Translations under genes and position numbers: made by a program
Assembly: GCA_039636865.1 (NCBI GenBank)
Contig: CP144172.1
Span: forward strand, 682,001-746,000
DNA from: Dermatophilaceae bacterium Sec6.4
Lineage (GTDB): Bacteria; Actinomycetota; Actinomycetes; Actinomycetales; Dermatophilaceae
Reading direction: 5' to 3'
Length of the DNA: 64,000 nucleotides
Notes under the pieces: model-generated
Seen by the model: the letters and a program-made list of their open reading frames with translations, nothing else
Databases searched by the model: none
Told to the model about the DNA's origin: nothing
Part shown: piece by piece, positions 8,265 to 16,480 of the stretch
How the letters are laid out: the number at the start of each line of letters is the position of its first letter
How positions within the stretch are numbered: position 1 is the stretch's first letter

Positions 8265-9010
8265 ACCGATCTCCCGTTCTGTGCGCCGCTGGTCGTGCCG
8301 TGCGGTGCGACGTAGCCGCCGGTCAAGGTCGCATGACTGTTACGGGCCCGCTCGATGCGGTCGGCGAACGGCACGGGGTCGCTGTCGTCGTGATCGGCGA
8401 CCTCCCAGCGTTCGCGGGCATCCAGGCCGACGTTCTTGTAGCCGCGCGGGTAGGCCGGGCCGCCGAAACCGATCTCGTTCCAGGACCACGGGTGGGAGTA
8501 GAAGGCTGAGCAGGCGTACCGCGTCCACAGGCCCCACACCCGCGATGCCTCCCAGCCGTGCCAGGTGCCCTCACTGGACGAGGTTCTGCTGATGTTGTGG
8601 ATGAGCGCGGCCTGTTGGCCGGCGCCCAGTGCGCCGAATCCTTTGCCGTAGGCGTCCTGTGCGTCCTGGTCGAGTGCGGCCAGGGTCTGCTGCCACGCCT
8701 GCGGATCCGGCGGCATGTCGTCGTAGTGCCAGCCGTCGGTCTCACCGGCGGCCAGTCGCGCATCGATCAAAGCAACGACGGGTATTCGTGGCTCGGCATC
8801 CTGCTCCAGCAGCAGGTCGCACAGCGGGCTGATGATCGCGTCCTCGGCTGCGGTGAAGAACGACAGATCGGTAAATGGCTGCAAACGCGACAACACGACA
8901 CCAGCCGTCACATCGTCCCAACGGTCGACTTCGTCCATGACATCGAAACCGGGGAATCGGCCACGGCCCTGCGGCGTGACACCCGTGCGATGTGGCGCGC
9001 GGTAGGGCAT
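8261..9010 (-). CDS. Gluconate 2-dehydrogenase subunit 3 family protein
   Basis: A 249-residue protein with the features of the gluconate-2-dehydrogenase small (gamma) subunit family: LSFFTAAEDAIISPLCDLLL near the N-terminus, and a conserved aromatic-rich C-terminal part with WGLWTRYACSAFYSHP and EIGFGGPAYPRGY. In characterised enzymes this subunit assembles with the GMC flavoprotein. Its order and overlap with the GMC gene (stop/start GTGA) support such a complex. No twin-arginine signal is visible, so a periplasmic-face location is not assured. ATG 9010 overlaps the upstream stop by one base. Confidence 0.85.
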   Translation of the reverse strand: MPYRAPHRTGVTPQGRGRFPGFDVMDEVDRWDDVTAGVVLSRLQPFTDLSFFTAAEDAIISPLCDLLLEQDAEPRIPVVALIDARLAAGETDGWHYDDMPPDPQAWQQTLAALDQDAQDAYGKGFGALGAGQQAALIHNISRTSSSEGTWHGWEASRVWGLWTRYACSAFYSHPWSWNEIGFGGPAYPRGYKNVGLDARERWEVADHDDSDPVPFADRIERARNSHATLTGGYVAPHGTTSGAQNGRSV

Positions 9011-9456
9011 CAGAGTGAATTCTCGCGACGCAACACGGAGGCGAGTAGGCCCATTCCGCCGACCAGCGTGGTGATCAGCGGCGCCAGGACCGGCGGCCCC
9101 ATCTCGAAGTTGTAAGCGGCCATCTTCAGTCCGCCGGGCTTCTGCGCGACGCCACGCAGGTGCAGGTAGGTGCCCTGTAGGCCGTTGGCAACCACCAAGG
9201 CGCTCGCTATCGGCAGCACGACCCGCGCGGCGCGTTCGTTGCACACGGCGGCAATACCGGCGGGCACCAGCGTGGGCACCACGGCGATGGGTATCCACAT
9301 CAATTTGTTGCCGAAGCTCGCGGAGTCGTGCGAGACGTAGATCTCCAGTGTGGTCACCACCGCTCCGCCCGCCGTCAGCCCTGCAAGGGTGCGTTGGAAG
9401 TGTCCGGTGCGCACGTTCTGCAACAGACCGGCACCGATCGTGGTCGAGGTGTTCAT
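9010..9456 (-). CDS. Small integral membrane protein of the GH15-GMC operon
   Basis: A 148-residue protein with four hydrophobic segments (about residues 22-42, 53-72, 78-98 and 118-140). No catalytic motif, haem-binding histidine pair or Cys cluster is evident. It overlaps both neighbours (ATGA with the upstream gene, one base with the downstream gene), so it is tightly co-translated with the dehydrogenase subunits. A membrane anchor or electron-acceptor partner for the GMC enzyme is a reasonable inference. I do not recognise a named family. Confidence 0.75.
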   Translation of the reverse strand: MNTSTTIGAGLLQNVRTGHFQRTLAGLTAGGAVVTTLEIYVSHDSASFGNKLMWIPIAVVPTLVPAGIAAVCNERAARVVLPIASALVVANGLQGTYLHLRGVAQKPGGLKMAAYNFEMGPPVLAPLITTLVGGMGLLASVLRRENSL

Positions 9457-9914
9457 CGTTTCTCCTGTCGGTCACGCTGGGCGATGCGCAGCAACGGTCC
9501 ACCACCGGGTGCCATCCCGAGCACCATCCGGGCGAGCTGGTCGCGGCGACGATCATGGGCGGGTGGGGTGGCTCTGCCCTGCACCAGGTCGCGGTAACCG
9601 ATACCGGCCCAGGTGAGTGCTACGACGCCGTCGGTGATTCCGGCGCGCGCGCGGGAACGGTCGACCACGGCCAGGCCGAATGCGCTCGCTGCGTGGGCGA
9701 GGTCGACCCAGACCCCCATGGCGAGCACCTCGGGGCTGGGCTCGATTCCGGACAGGGCCGCCTGGGCGAGCTGGCGGGCGCCCAGGATCCGGGCGATGAC
9801 CTCACTCTTCGTGTCGATCTTCAGCCCGTGGATCCGGCCGAGCGTGCTGTCCGGAGCCAGCAGCAACGCGCCACCCCATGCGGCTCGACCCAATTCGATA
9901 TATCGCAGCTGCAT
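9453..9914 (-). CDS. Small protein of unknown function in the GH15-GMC operon
   Basis: A 153-residue protein, MQLRYIELGRAAWGGALLLAP at its start, with one or two weakly hydrophobic alpha-helical stretches (WVDLAHAASAFGLAVVD, GVVALTWAGIGY). ATG 9914 is chosen because it lies one base after the GH15 stop; an upstream start would run into GH15. It ends in an ATGA overlap with the next gene. Similar small proteins occur beside GMC/gluconate dehydrogenase genes in actinobacteria, but I cannot name a function. Confidence 0.7.
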   Translation of the reverse strand: MQLRYIELGRAAWGGALLLAPDSTLGRIHGLKIDTKSEVIARILGARQLAQAALSGIEPSPEVLAMGVWVDLAHAASAFGLAVVDRSRARAGITDGVVALTWAGIGYRDLVQGRATPPAHDRRRDQLARMVLGMAPGGGPLLRIAQRDRQEKR

Positions 9915-9915
9915 G

Positions 9916-11718
9916 TCAGTTCCGTTCTTCCCGCTGAGCGGCTCGTACCGCGGCTGTAGCACGGATGTGGCTGAGGTGACTAAGGGCCTGCGGCAGGTTG
10001 CCGAGCTGGGCGTTGGTGCCGGGCTCCACCATCTCGGCCATCAACCCGAGCGGGCCGGCGACGATGTCCAATGCGTCGAGCAACTGCTGCGCCTCCTGAA
10101 CCCGGCCGACCAGCGCGAGCGCGTGCGGCTGCCAGAAACTGCAGGCGGTGAAGGTCGCCTCCTCCTGGTGCACCCCGCTGTAGCGGTAGAGCAGCGGACC
10201 GGCGCCCAACTCGGCGTTGATCGCGTCGATGGTGCTCGACATGCGCGTGCCCCGCTCGAAACCCAGTTGGGCTCCGAGGAGCACGGACGCGTCCAGTTCT
10301 TCGGTACCCGCGTAGAAGGTGTAGGCCTGCTTCTCAGCTGACCAGCAGTGCTCATTCACCCATGCCTTGATGACAGCGGCCTCGCCGCGCCAGCGCCCTC
10401 CTGAGCCGATGAGATGGCCGGCTTCGGCGAGTTTCGCGGCGGAATCCAGCGCGCGCCAGCAGTTCATCTTGGACGAGGTGTACTGGCGGTTCGTGTGTAG
10501 TTCCCAGATGCCGGCATCGTCATGTCGCCAGACATCGGCGCAGCGGTCCGCGAGGTCCGCCAACTGGCGGTTGGAGCCGACGTCCAGCACATGACCGTGG
10601 AAGACCCAGTTCGCCACGGTGCCGAACAGATCGCCGTAGACCCCGAGCTGGGTCTGACCCGAGGCGCTGTTGCCGAGTTGGACGGGCAGGCTGTGGCGGT
10701 AACCGGGCAGTTCGGGCGAACGCACGCCGCCGTCCGGCTCGTTGCCACTCAACGTGTACATCACCCGCAGGTCAGGACCGTTGTTCTCGATTGCGTGCAG
10801 CAACCAGGCAACAGCCGAGTGGACTTCCTCGTGCAGCCCCAGCAGCGAGAGGGAGTCGATGGTGAACGCTGCATCGCGAGTCCAGGAGTAGCGGTAGTCC
10901 CAGTTCTTGGGACCGCCGATGCTTTCCGGGAGTGAGGTCGTCGCGGCTGCGGCGACGGCGCCGGTCTCGGCGATGACGAGGGTTTTCAAGGCCAGTGCGC
11001 TGCGGACGATCTGCTCGCGGTCGGCGCCTGCCCAGACAACACCCTTGCTCCACTCGCACCACGCGCGGGCACTGACGTCTATCCGGTGGTCGATGGCGTC
11101 GACGGAGCACATGAAGAGCGGGTCGGCGTCCGAGGCGACCACGCCGACGATGCAGCGGTCGCCGTCGGTGACTTCGAAACGGGATTGGACGCGGTCATGG
11201 GACATCTCGAGAGGGATCTGATCACTGCAACGCACTCCGAGGGTGAGCGTGCCGGCGTGGATGATCGGTCCGCGCTGATCGTCATCGACCCATGGCTCCC
11301 ATTCGCGCATCCCGTCGCCGGGCAGGATGAGCAGGTCCATTTCGACCTGTCCCTGCACGCCCTCGATCCGACGTCCGAGCTCACCCCATGGCAGCGCCCC
11401 TGCCGAGCCGGAGTTGAGCGAGTCGGTAACGCGGACGACGCCGCTCGAGGTCGTCCAGATGGTCTCGACAAGGTTGGTGTCCGGCAGATAGCGCCACCGG
11501 TACGTCGCGTCGGTATCACTGGGACACAACCGGATACGACCACCACGCTCAGGGTCCAGCAGGCCCGACACAGGGGGCGCGGAATCCAGCCGGGGCGCAG
11601 CCCACCAGTCGATCGAACCATCGGATGCGAGCAACGCCACCCCACGCCCGTCGCCCAACACGGCGTATTCACCGATCGGCGCGTACCCGTCTGCGTCGCG
11701 GACCAGTCGATCACCCAT
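9916..11718 (-). CDS. Glycoside hydrolase family 15 protein (glucoamylase/trehalase-like)
   Basis: A 600-residue cytoplasmic-type GH15 enzyme with no signal peptide. The N-terminal beta domain begins YAPIGEYAVLGDGRGVALLA with DGSIDWW. The (alpha/alpha)6 catalytic domain begins at NWDYRYSWTRD (residues 272-282). The general acid lies in AGIWELHTN, and the base region near LMAEMVEP is followed by NLPQALSHLSHI, close to the family's GNFPQAFSH. Members hydrolyse terminal alpha-glucosides or trehalose, releasing glucose. Glucose release fits the downstream sugar-oxidising GMC genes. Its ATG overlaps the stop of a truncated SDR frame (TGATG). Confidence 0.92.
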   Translation of the reverse strand: MGDRLVRDADGYAPIGEYAVLGDGRGVALLASDGSIDWWAAPRLDSAPPVSGLLDPERGGRIRLCPSDTDATYRWRYLPDTNLVETIWTTSSGVVRVTDSLNSGSAGALPWGELGRRIEGVQGQVEMDLLILPGDGMREWEPWVDDDQRGPIIHAGTLTLGVRCSDQIPLEMSHDRVQSRFEVTDGDRCIVGVVASDADPLFMCSVDAIDHRIDVSARAWCEWSKGVVWAGADREQIVRSALALKTLVIAETGAVAAAATTSLPESIGGPKNWDYRYSWTRDAAFTIDSLSLLGLHEEVHSAVAWLLHAIENNGPDLRVMYTLSGNEPDGGVRSPELPGYRHSLPVQLGNSASGQTQLGVYGDLFGTVANWVFHGHVLDVGSNRQLADLADRCADVWRHDDAGIWELHTNRQYTSSKMNCWRALDSAAKLAEAGHLIGSGGRWRGEAAVIKAWVNEHCWSAEKQAYTFYAGTEELDASVLLGAQLGFERGTRMSSTIDAINAELGAGPLLYRYSGVHQEEATFTACSFWQPHALALVGRVQEAQQLLDALDIVAGPLGLMAEMVEPGTNAQLGNLPQALSHLSHIRATAAVRAAQREERN

Positions 11719-11885
11719 CAGGACCGGCCGGCGTGGCGTGCAGTGGGCCCTGCGGGTTCTGCGGCGTCACGAGCCAGGACCACCACGTCATACTCCGCGC
11801 CCGCGAATCCACTTTCAGTGGCCCGACCGACCCCGGATACACACCCGGTGATGACCGCAGCCAAATGTTCGTTGTTGCCCGCCAT
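11718..11885 (-). pseudogene. Truncated SDR N-terminal fragment (55 codons)
   Basis: A short open frame that begins with ATG at 11885 and stops in a TGATG overlap with the GH15 start. It reads AAVITGCVSGVGRATESGF then YDVVVLARDAAEPAG, which is the first beta-alpha-beta unit of a short-chain dehydrogenase (T-G-x-x-x-G-x-G motif and the ARD/NRD-like end of beta 2). The remaining ~200 residues of an SDR, including the catalytic Tyr-Lys, are absent. It may survive as a leader peptide coupling GH15 translation, or be plain decay. A complete SDR closes the same operon. Confidence 0.65.
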
Positions 11886-12027
11886 TAAGCCGCACTTTCT
11901 CAGTCAACGTCTGGTTCTGCCCACCTGTCCGGCAACAGACGGCAGGGCGTTCGGTCTGTCGCAGACGTTACGCCCGTCGGCTGACTGTGCGCTGGGGTGA
12001 GTGTGGGGGCTGCCCCTACGGTGAACG

Positions 12028-12537
12028 GTGGTCGAGCATCGGTACGACGTACGGGTCCAGTGGTCGGGGTCGACGGGGGTGGGGTACGCCGGATACGGCC
12101 GCGAGCACACCGGGACCGTCGCGGGGCGCCAGGAGCGACTGAGCAGCGACCCGTACTTCGGCGGTGATCCGACGCTGCGCAACCCCGAGCAGTTACTGGT
12201 ACTCGCGGCGAGCAGCTGTCAGATGCTGTCTTTCCTCGCGGTTGCGGCGCGCGCCCGGCTGGATGTGCTTGCCTACGACGACTTTGCGGTCGGGCTGATG
12301 ACCGAGCTGGGCGGTCCTGCCTGGGTTGAGTTGATCGAGCTGAGACCGCGCATCACGTTGGCGCCGGGCAGTCGTACCGACCGGGTGCAACGGCTGGTGC
12401 AGCTCGCCCACCGGGAGTGCTTCATTGCCCGGTCCTTGCGCAGCGGGATGATGATCGAGGCTTCATTTGTTGTGGAAGGTGGCGACGACCTGACGGTCAG
12501 CCTGCACGATCCGCCCGATCCGGTCGAATACTGCTGA
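12028..12537 (+). CDS. OsmC family protein
   Basis: A 169-residue OsmC/Ohr-fold protein. The two redox cysteines expected of the family are present: Cys64 in AASSCQMLSFL and Cys131 in AHRECFIARS. FGGDPTLRNPEQLLVLA is the usual linker before the first Cys. Members reduce organic hydroperoxides using a thiol or lipoamide partner. The GTG start at 12028 is chosen from the frame; ribosome site weak. It diverges from the GH15 operon and precedes a TPR protein by 48 bases. Confidence 0.88.
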   Translation: MVEHRYDVRVQWSGSTGVGYAGYGREHTGTVAGRQERLSSDPYFGGDPTLRNPEQLLVLAASSCQMLSFLAVAARARLDVLAYDDFAVGLMTELGGPAWVELIELRPRITLAPGSRTDRVQRLVQLAHRECFIARSLRSGMMIEASFVVEGGDDLTVSLHDPPDPVEYC

Positions 12538-12585
12538 GCTGCTGCGAAGCCGTTGCGCGACGTCATCGATGCAGGAGGTTTGCCC

Positions 12586-12927
12586 ATGTCCCAGATCGAC
12601 AACACCCAGACCGGCGACTACACCCAGCTGCAGTACGCCGAGGAGCTCTACACCCGGCGTGACTACTCCGAAGCTGCCGTCGTCCTGGAGAAGCTGCTCG
12701 CCAACTCCGAGGTCACGCACGGGACGACTGCTGCGCGGCTGCTACTTGCGCGCGCCTACTTTCATTCCGCCCAGTTGAACGGTGCCGAACGGGAGGCCCG
12801 AGCCGTGTTGGATTCCCAGCCGACCGAGGGGTACGCGGCATTGCTGCTCGGTCGCACCCTGCAACGTCAGTCGCGGCACGCCGAGGCGCGTAACTACCTG
12901 GCGATGGCCAAGGTGTGGGGCCTGTAG
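12586..12927 (+). CDS. Tetratricopeptide repeat protein
   Basis: A 113-residue, all-helical protein with about three TPR-like pairs: YAEELYTRRDYSEAAVVLEK, then ARLLLARAYFHSAQLNGAE and GYAALLLGRTLQRQSRHAEA. Such proteins act as protein-protein scaffolds; no enzyme motif is present. ATG 12586 follows GCAGGAGG at good spacing. It is co-directional with the OsmC gene and followed by a hairpin facing the convergent YceI gene. Confidence 0.8.
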   Translation: MSQIDNTQTGDYTQLQYAEELYTRRDYSEAAVVLEKLLANSEVTHGTTAARLLLARAYFHSAQLNGAEREARAVLDSQPTEGYAALLLGRTLQRQSRHAEARNYLAMAKVWGL

Positions 12928-12946
12928 GGCTGCCAGCACGCCGACA

Positions 12947-12984
12947 GCGCCCGTCAACGGTTTTCCAACTCCGTCAACGGGCGC
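12947..12984. terminator. Hairpin between convergent TPR and yceI genes
   Basis: Arms GCGCCCGT (12947-12954) and ACGGGCGC (12977-12984) pair perfectly, with four further pairs inside after two mismatches. The decamer CCGTCAACGG also occurs as a direct repeat at 12951 and 12971. The inner segment holds a TTTT run. A position between two convergent genes suits a shared terminator. Confidence 0.6.
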
Positions 12985-12997
12985 GTTGCGAGCGGGG

Positions 12998-13546
12998 TCA
13001 GGCAGCTTTGATGGCGGACACGTCGAGCTGCAGGGTGATCTTGTCCGACACGAGCACGCCGCCGGTCTCCAGCGCTGCGTTGAAGCTGATGCCGTAGTCC
13101 GAGCGGGCGATCACGGTCGAGCCCTCGAAGCCGATGCGCTCGTTGCCGTAGGGGTCGACAGCGGAGCCGTTGAAGTCGAAGTCGATGCTGACCGATTTGG
13201 TGGTGTCCTTGATCGTCAGGTCGCCGACGATCCGCAGGGTGTCATCGTCCACCGCACTCACGTGGGTGGAGTGAAAGGTCATGGCGGGGTACTTCTCGAC
13301 CTCGAAGAAGTCGCCGGTGCGTAGGTGGCCGTCGCGTTTTGCGTCGCGTGTGTCGACACTCGCGACAGCGATATTGAGGGAGACCTTCGCCTCGTGCAGG
13401 TTGGCGCCGGTGGTGGCGGAGCCTTCGACGTCGGTGAATGTCCCGCGCACCTTGGTGACCATTGCGTGCCGCGCGACGAAGCCGACCGCACTGTGCGCGG
13501 GGTCGATGGTGTAGGTGCCGTCGAGGTCTTTCAAGGTGGTGCTCAT
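12998..13546 (-). CDS. YceI family lipocalin-like protein
   Basis: A 182-residue YceI-domain protein: GTYTIDPAHSAVGFVARHAM at the start, VRGTFTDVEG, then DFFEVEKYPAMTFHST and GDLTIKDTTKSVSIDF, all in the canonical order. The fold binds isoprenoid or amide-type lipophilic ligands in a beta barrel. No signal peptide, so it is probably cytoplasmic. It is divergent from a marR gene, with two copies of an operator-like motif between them, so repression by that MarR protein is likely. Confidence 0.93.
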   Translation of the reverse strand: MSTTLKDLDGTYTIDPAHSAVGFVARHAMVTKVRGTFTDVEGSATTGANLHEAKVSLNIAVASVDTRDAKRDGHLRTGDFFEVEKYPAMTFHSTHVSAVDDDTLRIVGDLTIKDTTKSVSIDFDFNGSAVDPYGNERIGFEGSTVIARSDYGISFNAALETGGVLVSDKITLQLDVSAIKAA

Positions 13547-13567
13547 GCGGTACTCCCAGAGGTAGTG

Positions 13568-13613
13568 AGTGATGTGTCACCCAAATATCCGGCACCTTTA
13601 GTGATATGTCAAC
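13568..13613. promoter_or_regulatory. Putative paired MarR operators between yceI and marR
   Basis: Two near-identical motifs, AGTGATGTGTCAC (13568-13580) and AGTGATATGTCAAC (13600-13613), lie 32 bp apart, that is three helical turns, in the 89-bp divergent intergenic region. Each is a partial palindrome of the AGTTGACATATCACT type bound by many MarR proteins. Placement at both promoters suggests control of yceI and autoregulation of marR. Confidence 0.6.
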
Positions 13614-13635
13614 TAGGCACGGTAGGATCTCCTGC

Positions 13636-14103
13636 ATGACGACCGAGGTGCGATGGCTCAGCGAACAGGAGCAGCGAATCTGGCGGCAGTGGCTGCACGT
13701 CAATTCCCGACTTACCGCGCGCCTGGCGCGAGAGATGATCGACGAGTCCGGGCTGTCGTTGCAGGATTTCGAGGTACTGGTCACGCTGAGCGAAGCGCCC
13801 GATCATCGCGTCAGGGTGGTTGCGCTCGCCGACGAGATGCAGTGGGAACGTAGCCGTCTGTCGCACCATCTCACCCGCATGGAGAAGCGCGGACTGGTCG
13901 AACGGCAGCAGTGCCCACAGGACGGTCGGGGCGCGGATGTCGTTCTTCTACCCGCAGGGCTGGCCGACCTGGAAGAGGCGGCGCCGGGCCACGTCCGGCA
14001 CGTGCGGGGGTACCTGTTCGACGTGCTCGACCCGGCCGAACTCGCGCAGCTGGACCACGTGACGGCCAAGGTGCTGGCCGCATTGGGTGACGACGCGACG
14101 TAG
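13636..14103 (+). CDS. MarR family transcriptional regulator
   Basis: A 155-residue winged-helix regulator. The recognition region is VVALADEMQWERSRLSHHLT followed by MEKRGLVERQQCPQDGRG, the wing with the conserved D-x-R. N- and C-terminal helices form the usual dimer interface. ATG 13636 is chosen over an upstream GTG-type start because it follows AGGATCTCC and gives the normal length. The likely target is the divergent yceI gene; the ligand is unknown, but a phenolic or oxidant signal is common in the family. Confidence 0.9.
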   Translation: MTTEVRWLSEQEQRIWRQWLHVNSRLTARLAREMIDESGLSLQDFEVLVTLSEAPDHRVRVVALADEMQWERSRLSHHLTRMEKRGLVERQQCPQDGRGADVVLLPAGLADLEEAAPGHVRHVRGYLFDVLDPAELAQLDHVTAKVLAALGDDAT

Positions 14104-14137
14104 GCGCCCGAACCCAAGTTTCGCTACCCCGGGTTTC

Positions 14138-14201
14138 CCGACACTCGACCGGCGAGTCGTCTCCAGAATCCCGACTCTGGCAATGTTTGCCGACACTCGA
14201 C
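14138..14201. terminator. Two short hairpins and a repeated 12-mer between marR and ltrA
   Basis: The 12-mer CCGACACTCGAC occurs at 14138-14149 and again at 14190-14201. Between them are two hairpins: ACTCG/CGAGT (14143-14157) and CCAGA/TCTGG (14163-14180). The region lies between convergent genes, so it probably ends both transcripts. Confidence 0.5.
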
Positions 14202-14213
14202 GGCCCTTCGTGC

Positions 14214-15383
14214 TCAGGGCTGAGAATGCCGACGGGTCGTCAGGGTGTCGATGAGCAGTAGCGCGACGAGCACGGCCAGTGTCAGCATGCCGACGGTCAA
14301 TGCGGTCAGGTGTCCGCCGAGGGTCGCCAGCACCAGCAGCACCGCGATGGCGCCCAGATGCGGCAATGAGGCCGAATCGCGGATGAGCCGTAGGTAGACG
14401 AAGTGCCCGAACAGGAAGAGCCCGGAACCGCCGGCGACGAACCAGGATGTGCCGCCCGTCGCGTGGTGGCCGGGGTCGTGCAGCACGACGTCGTCCCCCG
14501 CGGCGGACAGGATGATTCCGGCGACGATCAGCGGATGGACGTAGTGGAAGGCGAACGCGGCGAGTTTGCCCGGGTCGTCGCTGGCCGTGATCGCTTCTAC
14601 ACCCTGCTCGGCAGTGCGGTCGAAGTACACCCAGAAGAACGCCACCGCACCGCCGAAGGCGCCGACGAAGGAGAAGGCCAGCAACGCACTCACGCTCTTG
14701 GAGTCCGCCAGCGGCGAGCCGATCGCAACGACCGATTCACCGAGGGCGATGATGACGAACAGCTGGCATCGCTCTGCGAAATGAGCGCCGTCGACAGCCC
14801 ACTCGGACGTTTCCGATCGGCCCAACCACGGGGTCCAGAACTGACTGAACCCGCCGAGCAGGTCGAACGCGACGGCGGCCAGCCACAGCCAGCCGCGCCC
14901 TGGGCCGTCCACGAATCCGCCGACAAGCGCAAGCGTGCTCGAGACCGCGCACCAGCTGAAGATTCGGATGAAGTTGTTGTGCACCGCTGCACCGCGGGTT
15001 GCCAACACGGCGTATCCCGTGCGCCCCAGTTGCATTGCCGCGTACGCGCTACCGATCCACAGCCCGCGATCGGGCCCGTCGCCACCGCTGAAGGCATTCG
15101 GGATGGCTGCCGACATCACGAGGCTGCCGAGCATGACGGCGAACAGCATCAGTCGGGTGGGCCTCTTGTCAGGATCCAGGAAGTTGGTAACCCAGGTGGT
15201 GTAGACCCACACGTTCCACACCATGGCCAGGAGCAGCGCAGTCTGTGCGGCATTGCCCCAGGTCGGGTGCTCGACGAGCCGCACCGACAACTGGGTGATC
15301 GCGTAGACGTAGACCAGGTCGAAGAACAGCTCGGTATTCGTAACGGTCGCGTGGCCTGAGCGGTCCCGCATGAAACGGGGCAT
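14214..15383 (-). CDS. ltrA: Low temperature requirement protein A (LtrA) family membrane protein
   Basis: A 389-residue polytopic membrane protein. The family signature ELFFDLVYVYAITQLS is at residues 18-33, followed by about ten hydrophobic segments; ERCQLFVIIALGESVVAIG is a second LtrA hallmark. LtrA was named from Listeria growth at low temperature, but the molecular role is unknown. ATG 15383 follows a GAGGA site. Convergent with marR and co-directional with the sigma factor upstream, 60 bases away. Confidence 0.92.
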   Translation of the reverse strand: MPRFMRDRSGHATVTNTELFFDLVYVYAITQLSVRLVEHPTWGNAAQTALLLAMVWNVWVYTTWVTNFLDPDKRPTRLMLFAVMLGSLVMSAAIPNAFSGGDGPDRGLWIGSAYAAMQLGRTGYAVLATRGAAVHNNFIRIFSWCAVSSTLALVGGFVDGPGRGWLWLAAVAFDLLGGFSQFWTPWLGRSETSEWAVDGAHFAERCQLFVIIALGESVVAIGSPLADSKSVSALLAFSFVGAFGGAVAFFWVYFDRTAEQGVEAITASDDPGKLAAFAFHYVHPLIVAGIILSAAGDDVVLHDPGHHATGGTSWFVAGGSGLFLFGHFVYLRLIRDSASLPHLGAIAVLLVLATLGGHLTALTVGMLTLAVLVALLLIDTLTTRRHSQP

Positions 15384-15443
15384 GAGTGGTCCTCAAGGGG
15401 ATCGGGCTGGGTTGGCACACCGTAACGGCGTCCATCGGACGTG

Positions 15444-16463
15444 TCAGGGCACCGTCAGCGGTAGGCCGAACTGCGGGAACAGGGCCGGCGTGTCCAGGAA
15501 TGACGTCGTCGTCGCGATCAGATTCCCTCGCAGCTCCAGTACGACCAGGGCCCACGCTGCATGACCGCCACCCGATGCAGGTCGGTACTGCCCGAACGCC
15601 GGTTGCCCGTTCGCGCTGGTCGACAGCAGCCGCGATCCGCGACATTCGCTGCCAGGCCCGCGCAGCCACGCCGCGACGTCAGCCGGCCCGCGCAACCACA
15701 GCGGATACGGCGGCATGTTCATCACCACGTCTTCGCGCATCAAAGCCACCAAGGCGTCGACGTCGTACCGCTCGAACGCCGCGACGTACCGCGACAACAG
15801 ACCCGCCACGTCCCGGGTCGGTTCGGCGGGAGCTTCGTGGGGGCGCGCGGCCAGCGTCACGCGCGCCCGTTGCAGCGCGCTGGTGACCGATCCCGTGCTC
15901 ACGTCGAGCAGCTCTGCGACCTCCGCTGCGGAATAGCGCAGGACCTCGCACAGGATGAGCACCGCCCGTTGGCGCGGAGGTAGGTACTGCAGCGCTGCGA
16001 TGAATGCCAGTCGCACCGTGTCCCGCTCGATGCTCACCTGTGCAGGATCGACGCCGCCGAGCTGCGGTGTCGGCATCGGCAGGACCCATTCGGTGTCGGG
16101 CAGCGAGTTGCCCAGCTCCTGCAGCACCGGATGTCCGGCAGGGCCCAGATCCATCGGCCTGGCCCGACGGGATCCGCTGCGCTGGGCATCGATGCACACG
16201 TTTGTTGCGATCCGGTAGAGCCAGGTGCGAACGCTTGCCCGGCCTTGGAATCCCTGCGAGGAGCGCCACGCGCGCAGCATCGTCTCCTGTACCGCGTCCT
16301 GGGCGTCCGCGGGGCATCCGAGCGTCCGATAGCAGTATCCGGTCAGTTCGGCGCGGTAGGCCTCCGGATCAACGCCGGCCGCATCCTGCATGGTCGAGGT
16401 CACATCGGCAACGGTCGCATCGGGCACAGAGACCTCGGTTGTCATCGCATCGCTCGTGCTCAT
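15444..16463 (-). CDS. ECF RNA polymerase sigma factor with C-terminal SnoaL-like domain
   Basis: A 339-residue sigma-70 family protein. Region 2 is YRAELTGYCYRTLGCPADAQ to VRTWLYRIATNVCID. Region 4 is LPPRQRAVLILCEVLRYSAA to TGSVTSALQRAR. A SnoaL/NTF2-like domain follows (LSRYVAAFERYDVDALVALM...). This layout matches the SigG/SigJ-like ECF groups, in which the extra domain replaces an anti-sigma factor. ATG 16463 gives a normal N-terminus. It starts 17 bases after a VOC gene, and the pair is probably an operon; such sigma factors often sit with small detoxification genes. Confidence 0.9.
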   Translation of the reverse strand: MSTSDAMTTEVSVPDATVADVTSTMQDAAGVDPEAYRAELTGYCYRTLGCPADAQDAVQETMLRAWRSSQGFQGRASVRTWLYRIATNVCIDAQRSGSRRARPMDLGPAGHPVLQELGNSLPDTEWVLPMPTPQLGGVDPAQVSIERDTVRLAFIAALQYLPPRQRAVLILCEVLRYSAAEVAELLDVSTGSVTSALQRARVTLAARPHEAPAEPTRDVAGLLSRYVAAFERYDVDALVALMREDVVMNMPPYPLWLRGPADVAAWLRGPGSECRGSRLLSTSANGQPAFGQYRPASGGGHAAWALVVLELRGNLIATTTSFLDTPALFPQFGLPLTVP

Positions 16464-16480
16464 ATCGCTGACCGTAGGTC

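Noticed and set aside
9011..9556. N-terminal extension of the subunit-3-like frame upstream of 9010
   Set aside because: It overlaps two well-supported small genes in other frames and reads as Arg/His-rich nonsense; the ATG at 9010 gives the normal family start.
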